Position numbers and translations under genes: made by a program. Below, piece by piece: positions 23,766-36,062 of a stretch of 64,000 nucleotides of DNA; positions within the stretch are counted from its first letter, which is position 1; every line of letters starts with the position of its first letter. Source of the DNA: Nautilus pompilius (Eukaryota > Mollusca > Cephalopoda > Nautilida > Nautilidae); the NCBI GenBank assembly GCA_018389105.1, contig JACATO010000132.1, forward strand, positions 3,484,501 through 3,548,500, given 5' to 3'. The notes beneath the pieces were generated by a model. The model made no database searches and was not told the origin of the DNA. It was given only the letters and a program-made list of their open reading frames with translations.

Positions 23766-24377
23766 ATCTCTCTCTCCCTCTCTCTCTCTCTCTCTGGTGC
23801 ACTGAGATCATCCCTCTCTGTACTGACGTCAATCTCGCTCTCTCTCTGTCTCTATTTCTGTGCAGAGATCATACACCTCTCTGTACTGAAGTCATGGTCT
23901 CGGGAAGATCATACCCTCTCTGCTGACGTATCTCTCTCATCAGTCCTCATATCTCGCAGATATTTGAAGATCATCTCCTCTCTCGTAGCGGGAGCATCTC
24001 TCTACTCTCTCTCTCTCGCACTCGATCGATCTCATGATTCTCCTCTCTCGCATCTCTGTGCCAATCATACACCTCGTACTGATCCATCGGCTCTCTCCTC
24101 CTCCTCAGCTCTCGCTCTCTCTCTCTCCTCTCTTCTCCCTCTCTCTCTCATCTGCGCACTCTCTCTGTCCGCGATCCCATACGCTCTCTCTCTCTCCTCT
24201 GATCTCTCGCTCTCCCCCTCCTCTCTCTCGCTTCTCTCTCTCTCGCTCCTCACTCCTCTCCTCTGCTCGCTCAGCCTCTCAATCTCTCCTCCTCTCTCGC
24301 TCTCTCTCATCCTCACTCTCGCTCTCGCTCCTCTCTCTCCTCTCCTCGCCTGCTCCTGATCGATCTCTCATCACGCT

Positions 24378-24411
<34 letters not shown>

Positions 24412-24668
24412 GCTCTCCTCTCTCGCTCTCTCTCTCTCTCTCTGCTCTCATCTCTCATCTCTCTCGTTCTCTCCCTCTCTCTCTCTCTCTCTCTCTCCTC
24501 TCCGCTCTCTCTCTCTCCTCTCATCTCGATCTCGCACTCTCTCTGCTCCTCCACTGCTCTACCTCTCTCCGCTCTCTCTCTCTCTCTCTCACTCTCTCTC
24601 ATCTCTCTCCTCTCTCTCTCTCGCTCCTCCGTCTCTCCTCTCTCTTCTCTCTCATCTCCCTCCTCTCA

Positions 24669-24707
<39 letters not shown>

Positions 24708-24768
24708 GTCTCTCCTCTCGCCTACCATCCCTCCTCTCATCAGTTCTCTTCTTCTCGTTCTCTCCTCT

Positions 24769-24804
<36 letters not shown>

Positions 24805-24806
24805 CA
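23766..24806. repeat. ~1 kb polypyrimidine (CT)n-rich tract
   Basis: Imperfect CTCTCT repeats, strongly pyrimidine-biased on +. The first 200 bp (about 23790-23960) carries interspersed words such as CTGTACTGACGTCA and AGATCAT that match, on the opposite strand, the minisatellite at 41.6 kb. Long open frames here (up to 264 codons of Ser/Leu, and Arg/Glu in reverse) are by-products of the repeat. Confidence 0.93.
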
Positions 24807-25990
24807 TGCTTATAATACAAAGTTATAAGGTTATGATTTAATATAAATAAAATTTATTTGTTTCTATACAATGTAAGACGAAAATTTTACTTCATGTCTA
24901 CCCTTTTAATCTGGAAATATAATAATTTTTCGTATATTTTTTCAATAAGTTTTAAAGTTTAAAATTCAATAATTCTGACTTGATTAATATGTACAAATGC
25001 CGTTTTAATTATAGCTCTGGGCTTTTCAGGTCGTATTAAATATAAATTTTTAGTTTGAAAAAGTTGTTTTTTTTTTTATATAATTGTAAAACTTAACTAA
25101 AGCACTAATTACATAAAGCATCGCAATCCGCTCCGAAATATTTATAAATCGCGTCCCTTGATTCAAACCGAGATGAATTAGGTCCCTTAAATGGAAACAG
25201 GGTTTTTCTTTTTCTTTTGCATCATCGACAGATTCCCATCCAGTTCCAACTTCATCACGCCTTTCCACTCTCTTCCTTCGCGACGGCTCTTCTTATAATA
25301 AGAATAAAGAAACCAGTCATCGATACAGTGCACAAGGAAAGTGCATGGATGGGATGTGTTGTATCGTCAGTTCAGCCAAATGTCTCGTATCTCAAACCAA
25401 GAGAGTAAAATAAAAAGGTAATAGTGCATCAGGTTGATTAACCCATCGTTCGCACATCACTGGGTGTTTATTGTAGGTACGTTGTAACTTTGTCGAAAAA
25501 AAAAGTTGTACGCTAACGAATATTCGACAAGCAATAATAATTAATTAGCGGAAATCAATAAAACGGTAAACGTCTTTCAGAATTTTGGCATATTCCTCAA
25601 GAAGATCATCCATTTTCTCTTTTAATCTGTCAGCTACTTCCGCCTATTCGATGTTCATTAGCGAAGGACCTCTAAGACGGTCTTACGACAGAGTACACTT
25701 ATGGTATAATTTGATGGGTCTTAATGTCGAAAATGATTTTTTAGCAGGAGGGGGCAGCAGATACCTCCATCAACAAAGCTGTATCGAACAGTTCGGGAAC
25801 TTTGGGCAATATGTTTTGTAATTTTTCTTCGTGAAATTGAGCTGCAATACCAAAAATATTTATCGAACATGAAACGTTTTGAAATAAATATTCTACGATA
25901 ACGATCCAATTGCTCTAAAGAGTCAGCTGATCAGTCTCCTCAGCAGTCGCATTTCGTATTGAAAGGGAACTGAATCAAATTGTTAAGCGA
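24807..25990. other. AT-rich stretch, no gene recognised
   Basis: AT-rich at first, no supported gene. The part after 25560 may be the 3' portion of the minus-strand element that follows, but I could not identify it. Confidence 0.4.
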
Positions 25991-26289
25991 TACAAATCTC
26001 GTGCATTTAATTAACCCACATCCCCATTATCTTGCCTTTTTTGAGGTTGTCACCAGCTTTTGGGACCTGCGATTGCTCAATTTCTCTGGCAGTTTATCTT
26101 CCAGATTCTTGCACTCTTCCCAATGATAAACGTAGCGTGTGGGCCCATGAGCTTTAAAAGGGTTTACTGACGTGAAAGCTTTATTGGGTACTATAAACGT
26201 CCAATGTGAGGGACTGCGATGCCTTTCCAAGGATGCGGCATGGCAGAAAAATCTTTGTCGGTGATAAACTAAATATAAGTTCAAAGTCT

Positions 26290-27320
26290 TAAATGTTCTT
26301 TAATACAGAAAAGGTTTGCCATGAAAACCTCCGGACAGAGGATAATTTAAGACAGTAGTTACAGTTTCCGTCGTATCCCGTTAATAGAATTTGTTGAATA
26401 GCGTTGACTTCCAACGAGTTGGGCAGATGAATTTCGGAGTCTTGGATTTGGGTTCGGAACTGTTCTTTCTTAGCGCAGTCTGGAACACACAATGACGTTT
26501 TCCAGAACTTTTTACCTAGAGCGTTATCTGTGCCTAATGTATGGCGCAAAACTGGAACTTTCTGACAGACAGCGGCAACTGCTAGATTCGCAGTGACAAT
26601 GCATGTCAAGTTACTTGAGGTATATTTCTTTCGATCGTGCAGCTAGACCAGTGTAATTCCTGCTCATCTAACTGGCGGCACCGAGCAACTTTGCTCACAG
26701 GTCTTCCATAAACAATCTCAGATTTCATAATCCCTTTGTTTCTAAAAAAAATTCGCCTGACCGTTAATAAATGAATTTTTATGAAAGACAATAATGAATT
26801 GTTCTTGTGCTCATGCCATTCCATCAGATCTGACTTATACAGTATGTGTACAAAATGGAACTCGTTTTAAATCTTTAATGTTCTGTTTCGTCAATAATAA
26901 GAGCTAAAGCTCGCGCTGATGAAGCTTTGTGGACAATTTCCTGTCTTACCCTGTTTCCCGTAATACCTATTAGATCATTTTGTATTTCTGCATTAGTAGA
27001 TTCCGCGAAAGAAGACTGCACGCCATTAGGAGTAACGTCCGTATCATCTGAACGCAGATGCAATAACTCTAAAATATTACCCTGGTTAGACGATTCTTCT
27101 ATTTCTCTCTCTCGATCACCACGAAAAGCAATTACTTGTTTACCTAGGGAGAGCCGTGATTCGAAAATCTTTAACTGTAAGACCGGTTTTTCTTCTTTGT
27201 TACTTAACATGCATGTAATGAAGACAGTTCCTAAGTGATCGAACAGAATTGAGTATCAGATTCTTTTTGGAAGCGGCAGAACGTGATGGGAACGTTTGAA
27301 TTTTTGAATGTTTTTCAAAT
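26290..27320 (-). pseudogene. hAT-related (DUF4371 / ZMYM1-like) transposase relic
   Basis: On the minus strand, 27210-26875 reads QVIAFRGDREREI, SSNQGNILELLHLR and AEIQNDLIGITGNRVRQEIV, ending ARALALIIDETEH before a stop. This order (an IAFRGH-like start, S-N-x-G-N-F-L-E-LL, an IQNEII helix, an I-x-DE motif carrying the first catalytic acid) is typical of the DUF4371 domain in hAT-type transposases and ZMYM1-like proteins. A later segment (26609-26300) reads TANLAVAAVCQKVPVLRHTLG and probably belongs to the helical insertion, but this is less certain. No zinc-finger N-terminus is seen. Stops and frame changes show that it is dead. The element ends are not identified. Confidence 0.6.
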
Positions 27321-27961
27321 TTTGCAATTGCTTTCTGTCGCGCGAGAAGCATAAAGACGATAGCAGAAACAAAAAGTCGCATTAGTACCGATTTCAGGCT
27401 CTGATCTCGTCCAGTTTCAGAAAAATGTATCTGGCTGACATGCAACGCTCGAAGATGGCGCCATTTGCTGGGTCCCTGCGGTCTCTGATCGAAGTTTAAC
27501 TTCCTGGATCATTAATTTAAATGACGCAGATGGCGTTTGGAACTGAAAATGGGTAAATTTGATAAGGATGACTTTGATCCCAACTCAGTTCGAGGTCGTT
27601 TAATCAAAAAGATTCATAAAGTAAAACAAAAGTTCGTACTTATTCGCATTATCATTCGTGTAACATAGGAAATATCAGATAATATAAAAACCTATTATTA
27701 GTTTAAATTTTAAAAAGTTGGGGTGCGAGAGCGCAACCCTGTGCACCACCGACGCTACGGTCACCTCTCAAAGTTTTCTTTTACAGGCATTGACTTCTTT
27801 TGTTTTTAAGTATAATAGTAAACAGCTGTCTTCGTCTACTCTTTCCATTGCCACCCGCTCGCATAGTTATATAAAGTTGGCGGAAACTGTCGAGATTTGG
27901 TATTTCTGATTTATGAAGTCGGAGATGCTTGAATATCTTTTGTAAATAACTAAATAGAATG
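27321..27961. other. Non-coding stretch, nothing recognised
   Basis: No gene. May include the upstream part of the hAT-like relic (K-rich minus-strand frame at 27200-27445), but this is not recognisable. Confidence 0.4.
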
Positions 27962-28250
27962 ATGGCGGCCCTTTGGCCCAGTGGTAGGCTGCTCAAACCC
28001 CCTCTCCAGCATATTTTTTCTTTCCTCCTCGCCTTTCTTTACCACCAGGCAGCATGGGTCTCCTTCCGAATTTGGAAATGAAGAGTTTTAGTAAAGTTTT
28101 CCAGGTACGCAATGGAATGAAGGCCCGGTGGGAGAGCCCCACCGCAACCACACCTGGGCAATTCACTCGGTCATTTCGAGGCTGATACCCCAAACTACGA
28201 GACGTCTTCAGACGTTCGAAAGCCAAGGTCTCAAGAAGAAGAATCTAGAA
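27962..28250 (+). repeat. tRNA-derived SINE-like unit
   Basis: TGGCCCAGTGG (27974-27984) is a perfect box A match and tRNA-Gly-like. TGCTCAAACCC a few bases later resembles box B at 9 of 11 positions but is much too close, so the tRNA part may carry a deletion. The body runs about 290 bp and ends in CAAGAAGAAGAA, a tail also seen at 32.03 and 36.05 kb. Confidence 0.4.
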
Positions 28251-28266
28251 TCTTTATCGGGTTTTC

Positions 28267-28268
<2 letters not shown>

Positions 28269-28341
<73 letters not shown>
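28269..28341. repeat. (GT)n microsatellite
   Basis: A pure GT run of about 36 units, starting just after the SINE-like tail. Confidence 0.97.
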
Positions 28342-28343
<2 letters not shown>

Positions 28344-31300
28344 ATTGATTGATTGTCACGATAAACAACAAAGACAAACCCGGGTAAAATTTTAATTACA
28401 GTTTCAGAGCTGAACATCAGAAAGTAATAGATTCTTGGATGCGACAATTAGCTTCAGGTACTTATTTTTAATAGCAACAAAAAACCCAGGTGAGAAAACT
28501 TACATACGTAAATCGAAATGTTAAACACTATAAAAGTTTGCGGTTTTCGATCGATCATCTTCTATAGAACTGAAATATATCACTATAACTTCCATTATAA
28601 AAAGAAAATAACTTTTTATCCGTATATTATTCACTTTTTTGCAATTTTTTTAAATAAGAAAAATCAGCAACCAAAAAGAAAATCAACGACAACAGTATCC
28701 CGTTTAATTATAAAAGATTATCAATTACTTTTTGTTTAAGGAAATTACCTGGTTGTTTGCCAATCAGTTATAAGACCAAAACCCACCCCATATTCAGCTA
28801 CGGCTCATTATTCCCGGCGTAAGGTTCTTTAATACGACCCTGTCCGTAAGGCCCGGTATATTATGATAATTGCTGCTGCTGCTGCATCCCTAATATTAGT
28901 AAAACTCATTGTTTTCTCTCCGCACGATTCGGTCTTCGTGAGTTTGCCTGTTTGAGAACAAGGAAAGTTGTGTCCAAGCCCCTAACAACTAACCTGCTTG
29001 TTTTACCATCACCGTTTTATTCCTTTTGAAAGTCAGTGGTGTCTACGACGGCGGATCACTACCAATGGCCTCTTTTGCTACTGGTCCGGTGGCAAAAAGG
29101 TGTTGCGCCTGTGTGGCGGCAGTATTCAAAACAAAGGTGAAGGAAGACTATCGGTTACACGATATTATAATTGTCTTACCTTCGTTAACGCGAGGAAGAT
29201 CACAGAAGTCCTCATTAAGGTTATGTAATTACGCCAGAGTCACCATAATTATGTCGGCATGACTATGTCAACCTGTCTTTTCGAATCTAGTAGCTACCAA
29301 TTAAGAAAGATGTTGGCGTGACGTCTGGCCCCAGAAGTGCTCCTAATTCTCGGCAAGAACCAAAAGGATTGACCTGCTACATACACAGCGGTCTTCTTGT
29401 TCCCGGTGGCAAGACAATCAAAACTTAAATAAAATAAAAGCATAAAATATCTTCTTCTCGTTTTATCTGTTCCTGCAATTATATCGCTAGGCGGCTGGTA
29501 GGGGGGTGGGGAATTTGCTGAAACGATGAGAGAAATTGATGGGCTAAGCTAAAAATCAAAAAGCATCCTTTCTTTATGGCGGGAAGATATAACCGTCGGC
29601 TCTACGTAGGCAGCTGATGCTGGCTTACGACATCGAACTGAAGGATTTACGGCCGAACTACAGAAAATGGCTGAGACGCCGTTAAGTTAACATTAACAAA
29701 ACATCCACTTTAATTAAATGTATATGCTGTACGCTTTCATAAATCAGCGACCCCTGGCGGGAGACTAGCTGAGCCCGGACTCGGATTTGAAGCCGCGGCA
29801 ATTACTTAAAAATAATTCGATTGAGTTGTAAGTATTTGTCATGCGTTCTAAAATAACATACATGGCTTCGCCTTAACGACGCGGCCCCTACCATAGTTTG
29901 GGAATAATCTTGAGATACGAGGGAGTGCCGGCCGATTTATGTCGCACGAGGCCAATGAAACGCCAGCTAGTCGTTGTTTTGTATTTGGTTTATAACGGCG
30001 ACTTTATTTTATTGGAAATAAACTTCTTGTTTTACTGTTCAATTCGAATAAGATTTTATGGCATTTTCATAAATTAAGAGTCGAGCTGACGCGATTACTG
30101 TATTTAATAAACAGATCATGGCCCCGCACTTTCCCCCGGCCATCGACAGGCCGGCCCAGTGACGCAACATAAATAACGTCACGCGCCCGCTCAAATATGG
30201 CGGATTTTCCATTCCGACATTAATTTACGGCATTTTCATTTTTCTTTGTTGCTTTTGTCAGCGGGTTGGTTCATTTATTTGCTTGACATTTTTGTTTTTG
30301 GTATCCAACTAATTGCTTTTGCTTATGTCGCAGCGGTTATTTGTTTCTGCATATATTTACTTCCACCCGAACACGTTTGTCTCCCCCTCCCTCTTCCCGC
30401 CCGCTCTCCGGGACGTGTGGCGCGCAAGAACTGACAACCGTAATTGCAATTTACTGATAATCTGAAAAACCGAAATCTCGTAAGTTTTCCACACCCATAA
30501 AGAAATTCGGGAAGTTCCACGGAGAGTCCGCTGCCGTATCACCTTCGACTGCATTGTTCATATTTAACTACGTTCGAGGATCGTTTAAAATTGTAATGAA
30601 AAAAAAAAAAAACAACACAAAAAAGGAAGAGAAGATTTTTTTTAAAAAATACATTATTATCTTATTGAATAAAGCTTCTAAAATAATTATCAATTTCATC
30701 TTAAAATTTAATTAGACATCTCTCCGCTCTTTCTTTATCAGTGTTACATTTGAGGAGAAGACACGTGCAGTTTACCAGCATCATCTCTGGTGTTGCGGCT
30801 GAAAGATATTTAAATTGGCAGCCATATTTTCCACTGAAATGCAAACTAAAAAGCAAATACATAACGAGTTGACAGAGAAGAAAAACGAAAGAACATCTCT
30901 ACATATGGTTTACATATATTATCCTTTAATTGTAATGACCTGTACGGTAGATATCAACTAAAGATGACTTATAGGTTCTTTGTGGTGATCACTAAGAGGA
31001 AAATAAATAAGTTTTTGACTGGTGATAATAAGAAAAGTTAACAGACTCATTATCGTGTTGAACATCCGAGCTAAAAGCTTCTGCAAAAGGAAGAGTAAGG
31101 GATGTATACTATTGGAAGGCGCCGTAGAAACGGTCTATTATAAGAATTCTTGGTTCTACGTCCCAGATGCCAGGTTACGAAGCCACTACTATTTACTGTC
31201 GTTCAATATCCTCTCAGTAAGAAGTAACCTTTATGTAGAGAACAAGTCTACTTCAATCTGTACTCCTGGCAGCCCCTTACGACAAAGGAGCGCCGAAGTT

Positions 31301-31989
31301 GTTTGTTAACTCGCAGTAGCGCTCTAGTTTGGTCGAAAACGCTAATCCAACTTTATAAGTGAACCGGCAGGAGACCACGACCAACCTATAAAACACGACA
31401 AGAATCATCTCGGTTTTCTTTTTTGAACCAGGGGGGATTCGTATGTGGGCAGCGTCCCATCTTCAGCATCCGTCTGTCCAGGTCGCTTTGATTAGAACCG
31501 CATCAGACCATTTGTCATCTTTCGTAATAAAAAAGGGAGGTGCAGAAATAAATGAACCACATTGGTCTTTTCTTATCTCATTCTCATTTACGTAACCAGT
31601 CCATTTCTGTTTGTATAAGGTGTTTGCAGACAGGAATATATACCGTACTATGGTGCAAAGTCTCATCATATCAGTACAACAGCTATTTAGATTTAGTAAA
31701 TTTGATGCCGTTTCTACTCTACTCCTCCGCCACACAAATTGTAATTCTGTAATCTAGCGAGCTGATATCATGTACAGTAATTTGATTCCCAGTAGGAGCC
31801 CCCCCATACCTCAAGATGGCAACCAATGTTCACTCTAAATTTCCTCTCACCATGAAAATATCCATCTGTTTCAGAAAGTCGAATTCCTGAGTAGATGCGG
31901 AAATAGATTTTCTAAGTTATCGAGTTAGACTGCAGGTTAGTCCATTGTTTTTGGTTAGAAATAAGCAGTAGTTTGATTGTAACCAGACG
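28342..31989. other. Non-coding stretch, CpG-containing parts, no gene recognised
   Basis: No supported gene on either strand. AT-rich at 28500-28740 and 30590-30720. Around 29870-30220 it is CpG-rich with clustered motifs (see separate entry). Short frames of 60-95 codons have no recognisable domains. Confidence 0.5.
30120..30215. promoter_or_regulatory. CRE/YY1-like motif cluster
   Basis: Within about 100 bp: GTGACGCAAC, AACGTCACGCG (CRE half-site, TGACGTT on the other strand) and AATATGGCGG (YY1-like core ATGGCGG), in a CpG-rich context (GGCCATCGACAGGCCGGCC). This looks like a CpG-type promoter or enhancer, but no transcript is visible. Confidence 0.3.
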
Positions 31990-31993
31990 GGGT

Positions 31994-32046
31994 CGTCTCT
32001 GGTAGAGCCGATGTCGGCACGCGAGTTTGAAGAAGAAGAAGAAGAA
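31994..32046 (+). repeat. SINE-like 3' end, copy 1
   Basis: TCTCTGGTAGAGCC, then GATGTCGGCAC, then GAGTTTGAAGAAGAAGAA. The same order is found at 36005-36062. Only this 3' end is recognisable; the body upstream differs. Confidence 0.55.
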
Positions 32047-34604
32047 AGGGTGGATTTTGAGAAAAGTTGTAAATGAGAAAGGGAGATGTTGGGAAAAGGC
32101 TGCGGACCTGTGGGTTTGGGGTTTTAAATCACGTTAAGGTCCAGCAATTCTTGCCTGCCCTGGTTTCGGTTAATCAAACAGGGAAAGAAATTTTGTGGGG
32201 TTTGTTTCAGTACCGAGACAACTTCCGTTGAGACGATAATTAGATAAAAAATAAATACTATATCTGAAATAAAGTCTTAGACGTTCGCATTCAGACCAGT
32301 TCAAACAAGGGTGGGCCTCTCCTACTTATTACCACCACTGTACACGCATCCTTTTAATTTGCTTCCTTAATAGTCGGGGTCGGCCGCTCGAGTTCAAACG
32401 ATGCCATCTTCCCCGCGCGACGTTCGCTCCAGATGAGCAGAGAGGAGGAGGAGGCGTGGAAGAAGTCGGCTGTAGAGCAGCCGCGATGAAAATTCACTCA
32501 ATCAAAGAATTTGTTTCACCCGGGTCTTGTCTAAGCAGCTATCAATTTGTTGACTTCCGTGAATGGGTTTCTACTGACTTGTGCCAAGGAGAGCGGGATG
32601 ACGAGTTAATCTCTGGGCCCGAGATCGCTCGTGCCATTGACGAGGCGATGTCGCCCCTTCCCCCTTCAGACCGTAATTCGCCGGACAAACAGTCACTTCT
32701 AGGAGCGGAGTGACAGGCCGGTAAAAAACGAGGGTCTCGCCGCCGAGTAGCCACTACACGACACCTTATTGTAAGGCCCCTCGGTGAGAACGGTGTGTGT
32801 CAGTCAGTGGAAGCCGCATCTCTCGCGCGAGCGCCGAGCCCGGCCTTGTTGCTGTGTCACTCCGGTAATTGGCGATGGGGGCCTTTGTTTTTGTTTTTTT
32901 AAACATCCGACGACGCAAGGACGGTCTTTTCTTGACGTGTGTAGCTAGCGCTGGCGCCCTCTGACGGAGCAAACAGCCGGAAATCAACGGTGGTGCGCGC
33001 GCGAATCATATTTAAATTAGGAGCGGTGCGATTTGGCGCTGAAATTTTGGATTTTAAAACGTGCGCCGAGAATCACAATAACATCACAATACTGACTCCA
33101 GCCGTCCACGCCAACCCTGCTGCATGGTGGGTTTTTTCTCGATTTCCAAAACGACCTGATGTCGACCGATAACAGACACGGGCCGAGAGTGCAGCCGTGA
33201 CAGTCTTAGGGTGAGGCAGGTGATGTGACGAACTGCACTCCTGAGGAGCGAGAATGAACGCATCTTCCGGTTACCGCGTGCGAATTATTTTCCCTTTTTG
33301 TTTTCACAGACTTTCCGTTCCGACGCTCAGAAGTTATCCATAAACTCCAGCGAAGCGTGACCGGGATGTGAACTCCGCCGTACCCCTTCTTATTTCTCAG
33401 ATGAAAGATAAATTCTTAGGCCACAGGAGGATCTCTTTCGGACGGAGTAGCAGAGCGCAGAGGCTGCTGGGATAGGATGCGTGCAAATTAATGTAGAGGT
33501 AGCGAGGAAGTAAAACGCACGCCCACCAGCCATGAGTCAGTGTGAACTGGACTTTTCTAAAATGGTCAGTACAGAAGAGGACTTAAATCACAAACATATT
33601 TCATTAGATAATCCAAAAGGAAAAAGAATATCGTAAAATATTGTCTAATGTAACTGACCATAGTTTCAAACGCAGTCGAAAAACAACCCTAACGTTTTTG
33701 CTGGAGTTGTAATATGAAGAAAGTCGCGAGAATTTATACAGATTAATTAAACAAAGAACGTTTATGTCACGGGGAAAACTGCAGGAAAAAAAAGAAGAAT
33801 AAACTTATATTTCATCTGAAAAACCGACCAACTTTTCTTTCTTGGAATGTAAAAATAACAGGGGTTGCTATTAGTGAGATCTTTAGAGTTCAGACTGTTT
33901 TAAAACTAATTCTGGCTACGTACGGTCTTCTCTTTGTCACGACAAATAGTCTTATCATTCGTGACGCCGTCTCGGGCTGATTCCATCTTTCCTTCATGCT
34001 GAATGGGAAAGGAGTGGAAATCGAAATGAGAAGAAGCGACAAGAGAAACAGAATACTTATGATATTAACCGGAAGCTTACAAAGACGGGGACAAACCCAT
34101 GAATTTTGATTACTGACATATCTGTGCTCAGATATCATAATGAGTTAACGCACATCTGCGAGTGAGAGACAGATTGTCTGAAGAATCAGGCAAGTGAATG
34201 AGCGAGTGAGTTTGGAAATAGATTAAGCGGATTTTGAAAAGTGGATAAGTGAATTCGACATGAGTGATTGAGTTTGGGAAACGGACAGACTAGGAAATTT
34301 GAGGAATGACTGAGTAAGCAAGAGAACGAATGAGCGATTTTGTTAGGAAACCGGCCTAGGGAAGTTGACGAGTAAGTTAGGTATGCGTGAATGATAAAGT
34401 AGCAGGCGCCCCAACGTCATACGGAAAAATACCCGATACAGCCGATCAAAACAAGTAGACATTTGCAAAATTGTTCTGCTTATGAAACTCTAATGTATGC
34501 CGACGTATTTAGTTAACGAAGAATTCCAAATCTTGTTTAGGGAAGACTTTGACGGATAAATCAAACTTCTAATCGTTGGCAAAGGTAACAATAGTAAGTA
34601 GATA
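32047..34604. other. Non-coding stretch, no gene recognised
   Basis: No gene. The stretch at 32380-33220 is CpG-rich (including runs of CGCGCG-type words around 32825 and 32995). Frames of 60-85 codons here are probably GC-driven. A degenerate repeat of GAGTGAGT/GAATGAG-like words fills about 34150-34400. Confidence 0.5.
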
Positions 34605-34606
34605 TA

Positions 34607-35320
34607 CAGTGGAGGACAAAAGCAGAATGATGGCAGAGCAAACATAAATAGACAGGTAAAATATGTAAAGATAAATATTTCAACACCGTCATTACACCGA
34701 TGCTAAGCCAATTTCTTGTTCTTTCCATCTACAGGATGGGTGAAAAGTACTTTGTGTGGCCCGGCCTTTTACATTTTGACGGAATTTCATGGCGTCAGAA
34801 GTTTCAAAACAAGTCAAACATATTTGAAATTTTTTCCAAAACCCCAATTTTTAGAGATTATGTGAGATAAATAGATGGAAGAAGTATCAGTACTGGGTAT
34901 GGAGTATACAAGACGAATTCACTGCAAGTCGGCTGAACGATTCAGAACTGATCTAGATTTTTGGGATTTTAAAAATGTGAATAGATTTGTCTACATCGTT
35001 ATATAGATTGAGATTAGGGCTTTAAGCCGGCCATAGAACTGGGATTTTCTGACCGGCTCGATGATGGCGCCTGAATGTTTCGAATCGTTGTCATGTTGGA
35101 AAATCCAGTTGAGAGGGAAGCAGTTTTCAAAATCCATTCTAATAAATTGGACAATTTAGCCAGGTGAACAAACCGATCCGTTATACAATAAATGAAGCTT
35201 GTCACTTTTCGGTGGAAACAACCCCATGTCATAATGGAGCAGCACTCACCTTTGATGGTCGGACTGGTACAGTTCCAATGGGATGCTTCACCGAATTTTC
35301 ACTGCGCCTAGGTCCGAAAA
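34607..35320 (-). pseudogene. Tc1-like element relic, minus orientation
   Basis: The low-coordinate end is recognisable: TA (34605-34606), then CAGTGGAGGACAAAAGC, typical of Tc1 termini. On the minus strand from about 35310 I read CTSPTIKGE, then CSIMTWGCFHRKVTSF (a common Tc1 core strand), and, in another frame, WIFQHDNDSKHSGAI with the second catalytic Asp. Downstream the frame is lost. The opposite end could not be found. It may lie within 35.3-35.75 kb, where a minus-strand frame of 93 codons (35288-35569) is open but unrecognised. Confidence 0.65.
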
Positions 35321-36004
35321 TTTGGTCCAAACCTCTGGAACCGTATTCATTTGGCCAGGGCTCCCTGGTTTATATATCTGGGATCTAATAAAAGTAGACC
35401 TCGGATAACTGACGTCTCGCCCTTCGATTTTTCTATATAACACGATGTTTTCCCCTTTCAGCACGTCCCTCAGTAGATCCTTCTCAGCGGACGCCTTTTG
35501 CCGATCCATTTCTGACAGACTCTTGATTTTCCGATCGGTCCAGAGCATCAGTTTCTCGGGATCTGCCACTTCTATGTCGTTCGATGTAGAGCTGTCTGCT
35601 TGTTCGCACTGTTCCGGGCTGGATAACGATCCGTTTACTGCACTCTTATCCCAAAATAGGAAAGTTTCTCCTTGCCCAACTCCACCGTCTGAACATGTTT
35701 CAATGGACTTAAACTGGCTCTTTTACTTATAATTAATTAGATATATATTAACTACATATATTTAATAAATGTCATGCAACTATTAGGAATTGGCGTAAAG
35801 AATCAATGAAACTAAATTATGAACATCGTATTTTTCTGAAAACTTCCGATCGGAGAAACAACTTCCGGTTAAAAAGGCGGGATGTATTAGCGGCGTCGTT
35901 AATCGGAAGTAGGGCATTGCTTTTAGTTCAGTGTATTCTTACTGCTTTGGACCAATTATTATTTGGTAAATAAATAAATAAATTTTGAACTTACAATAAG
36001 GTGT
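35321..36004. other. Unassigned stretch after the Tc1 relic
   Basis: Frames are open on both strands at 35288-35732 (93 and 95 codons); neither is recognised. An ACTTCCGG word lies at 35861-35868. Confidence 0.4.
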
Positions 36005-36062
36005 TTCTCTGGTGGATACCTTATGTGCCGACGTCGGCACAAGTTTGAAGAAGAAGAAATAA
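36005..36062 (+). repeat. SINE-like 3' end, copy 2, with 18-bp palindrome
   Basis: TTCTCTGGTGGATACC, then TGTGCCGACGTCGGCACA (36024-36041, a perfect 18-bp palindrome), then AGTTTGAAGAAGAAGAA. Homologous to 31994-32046, where the palindrome is imperfect. Confidence 0.6.

Noticed and set aside
23721..24828. Open frames of 212 and 264 codons (Ser/Leu-rich) and Arg/Glu-rich reverse frames
   Set aside because: They are by-products of the CT repeat; no non-repeat coding content.
28128..28447. Frames running through the (GT)n repeat
   Set aside because: Cys-Val and Thr-His runs produced by the dinucleotide repeat.
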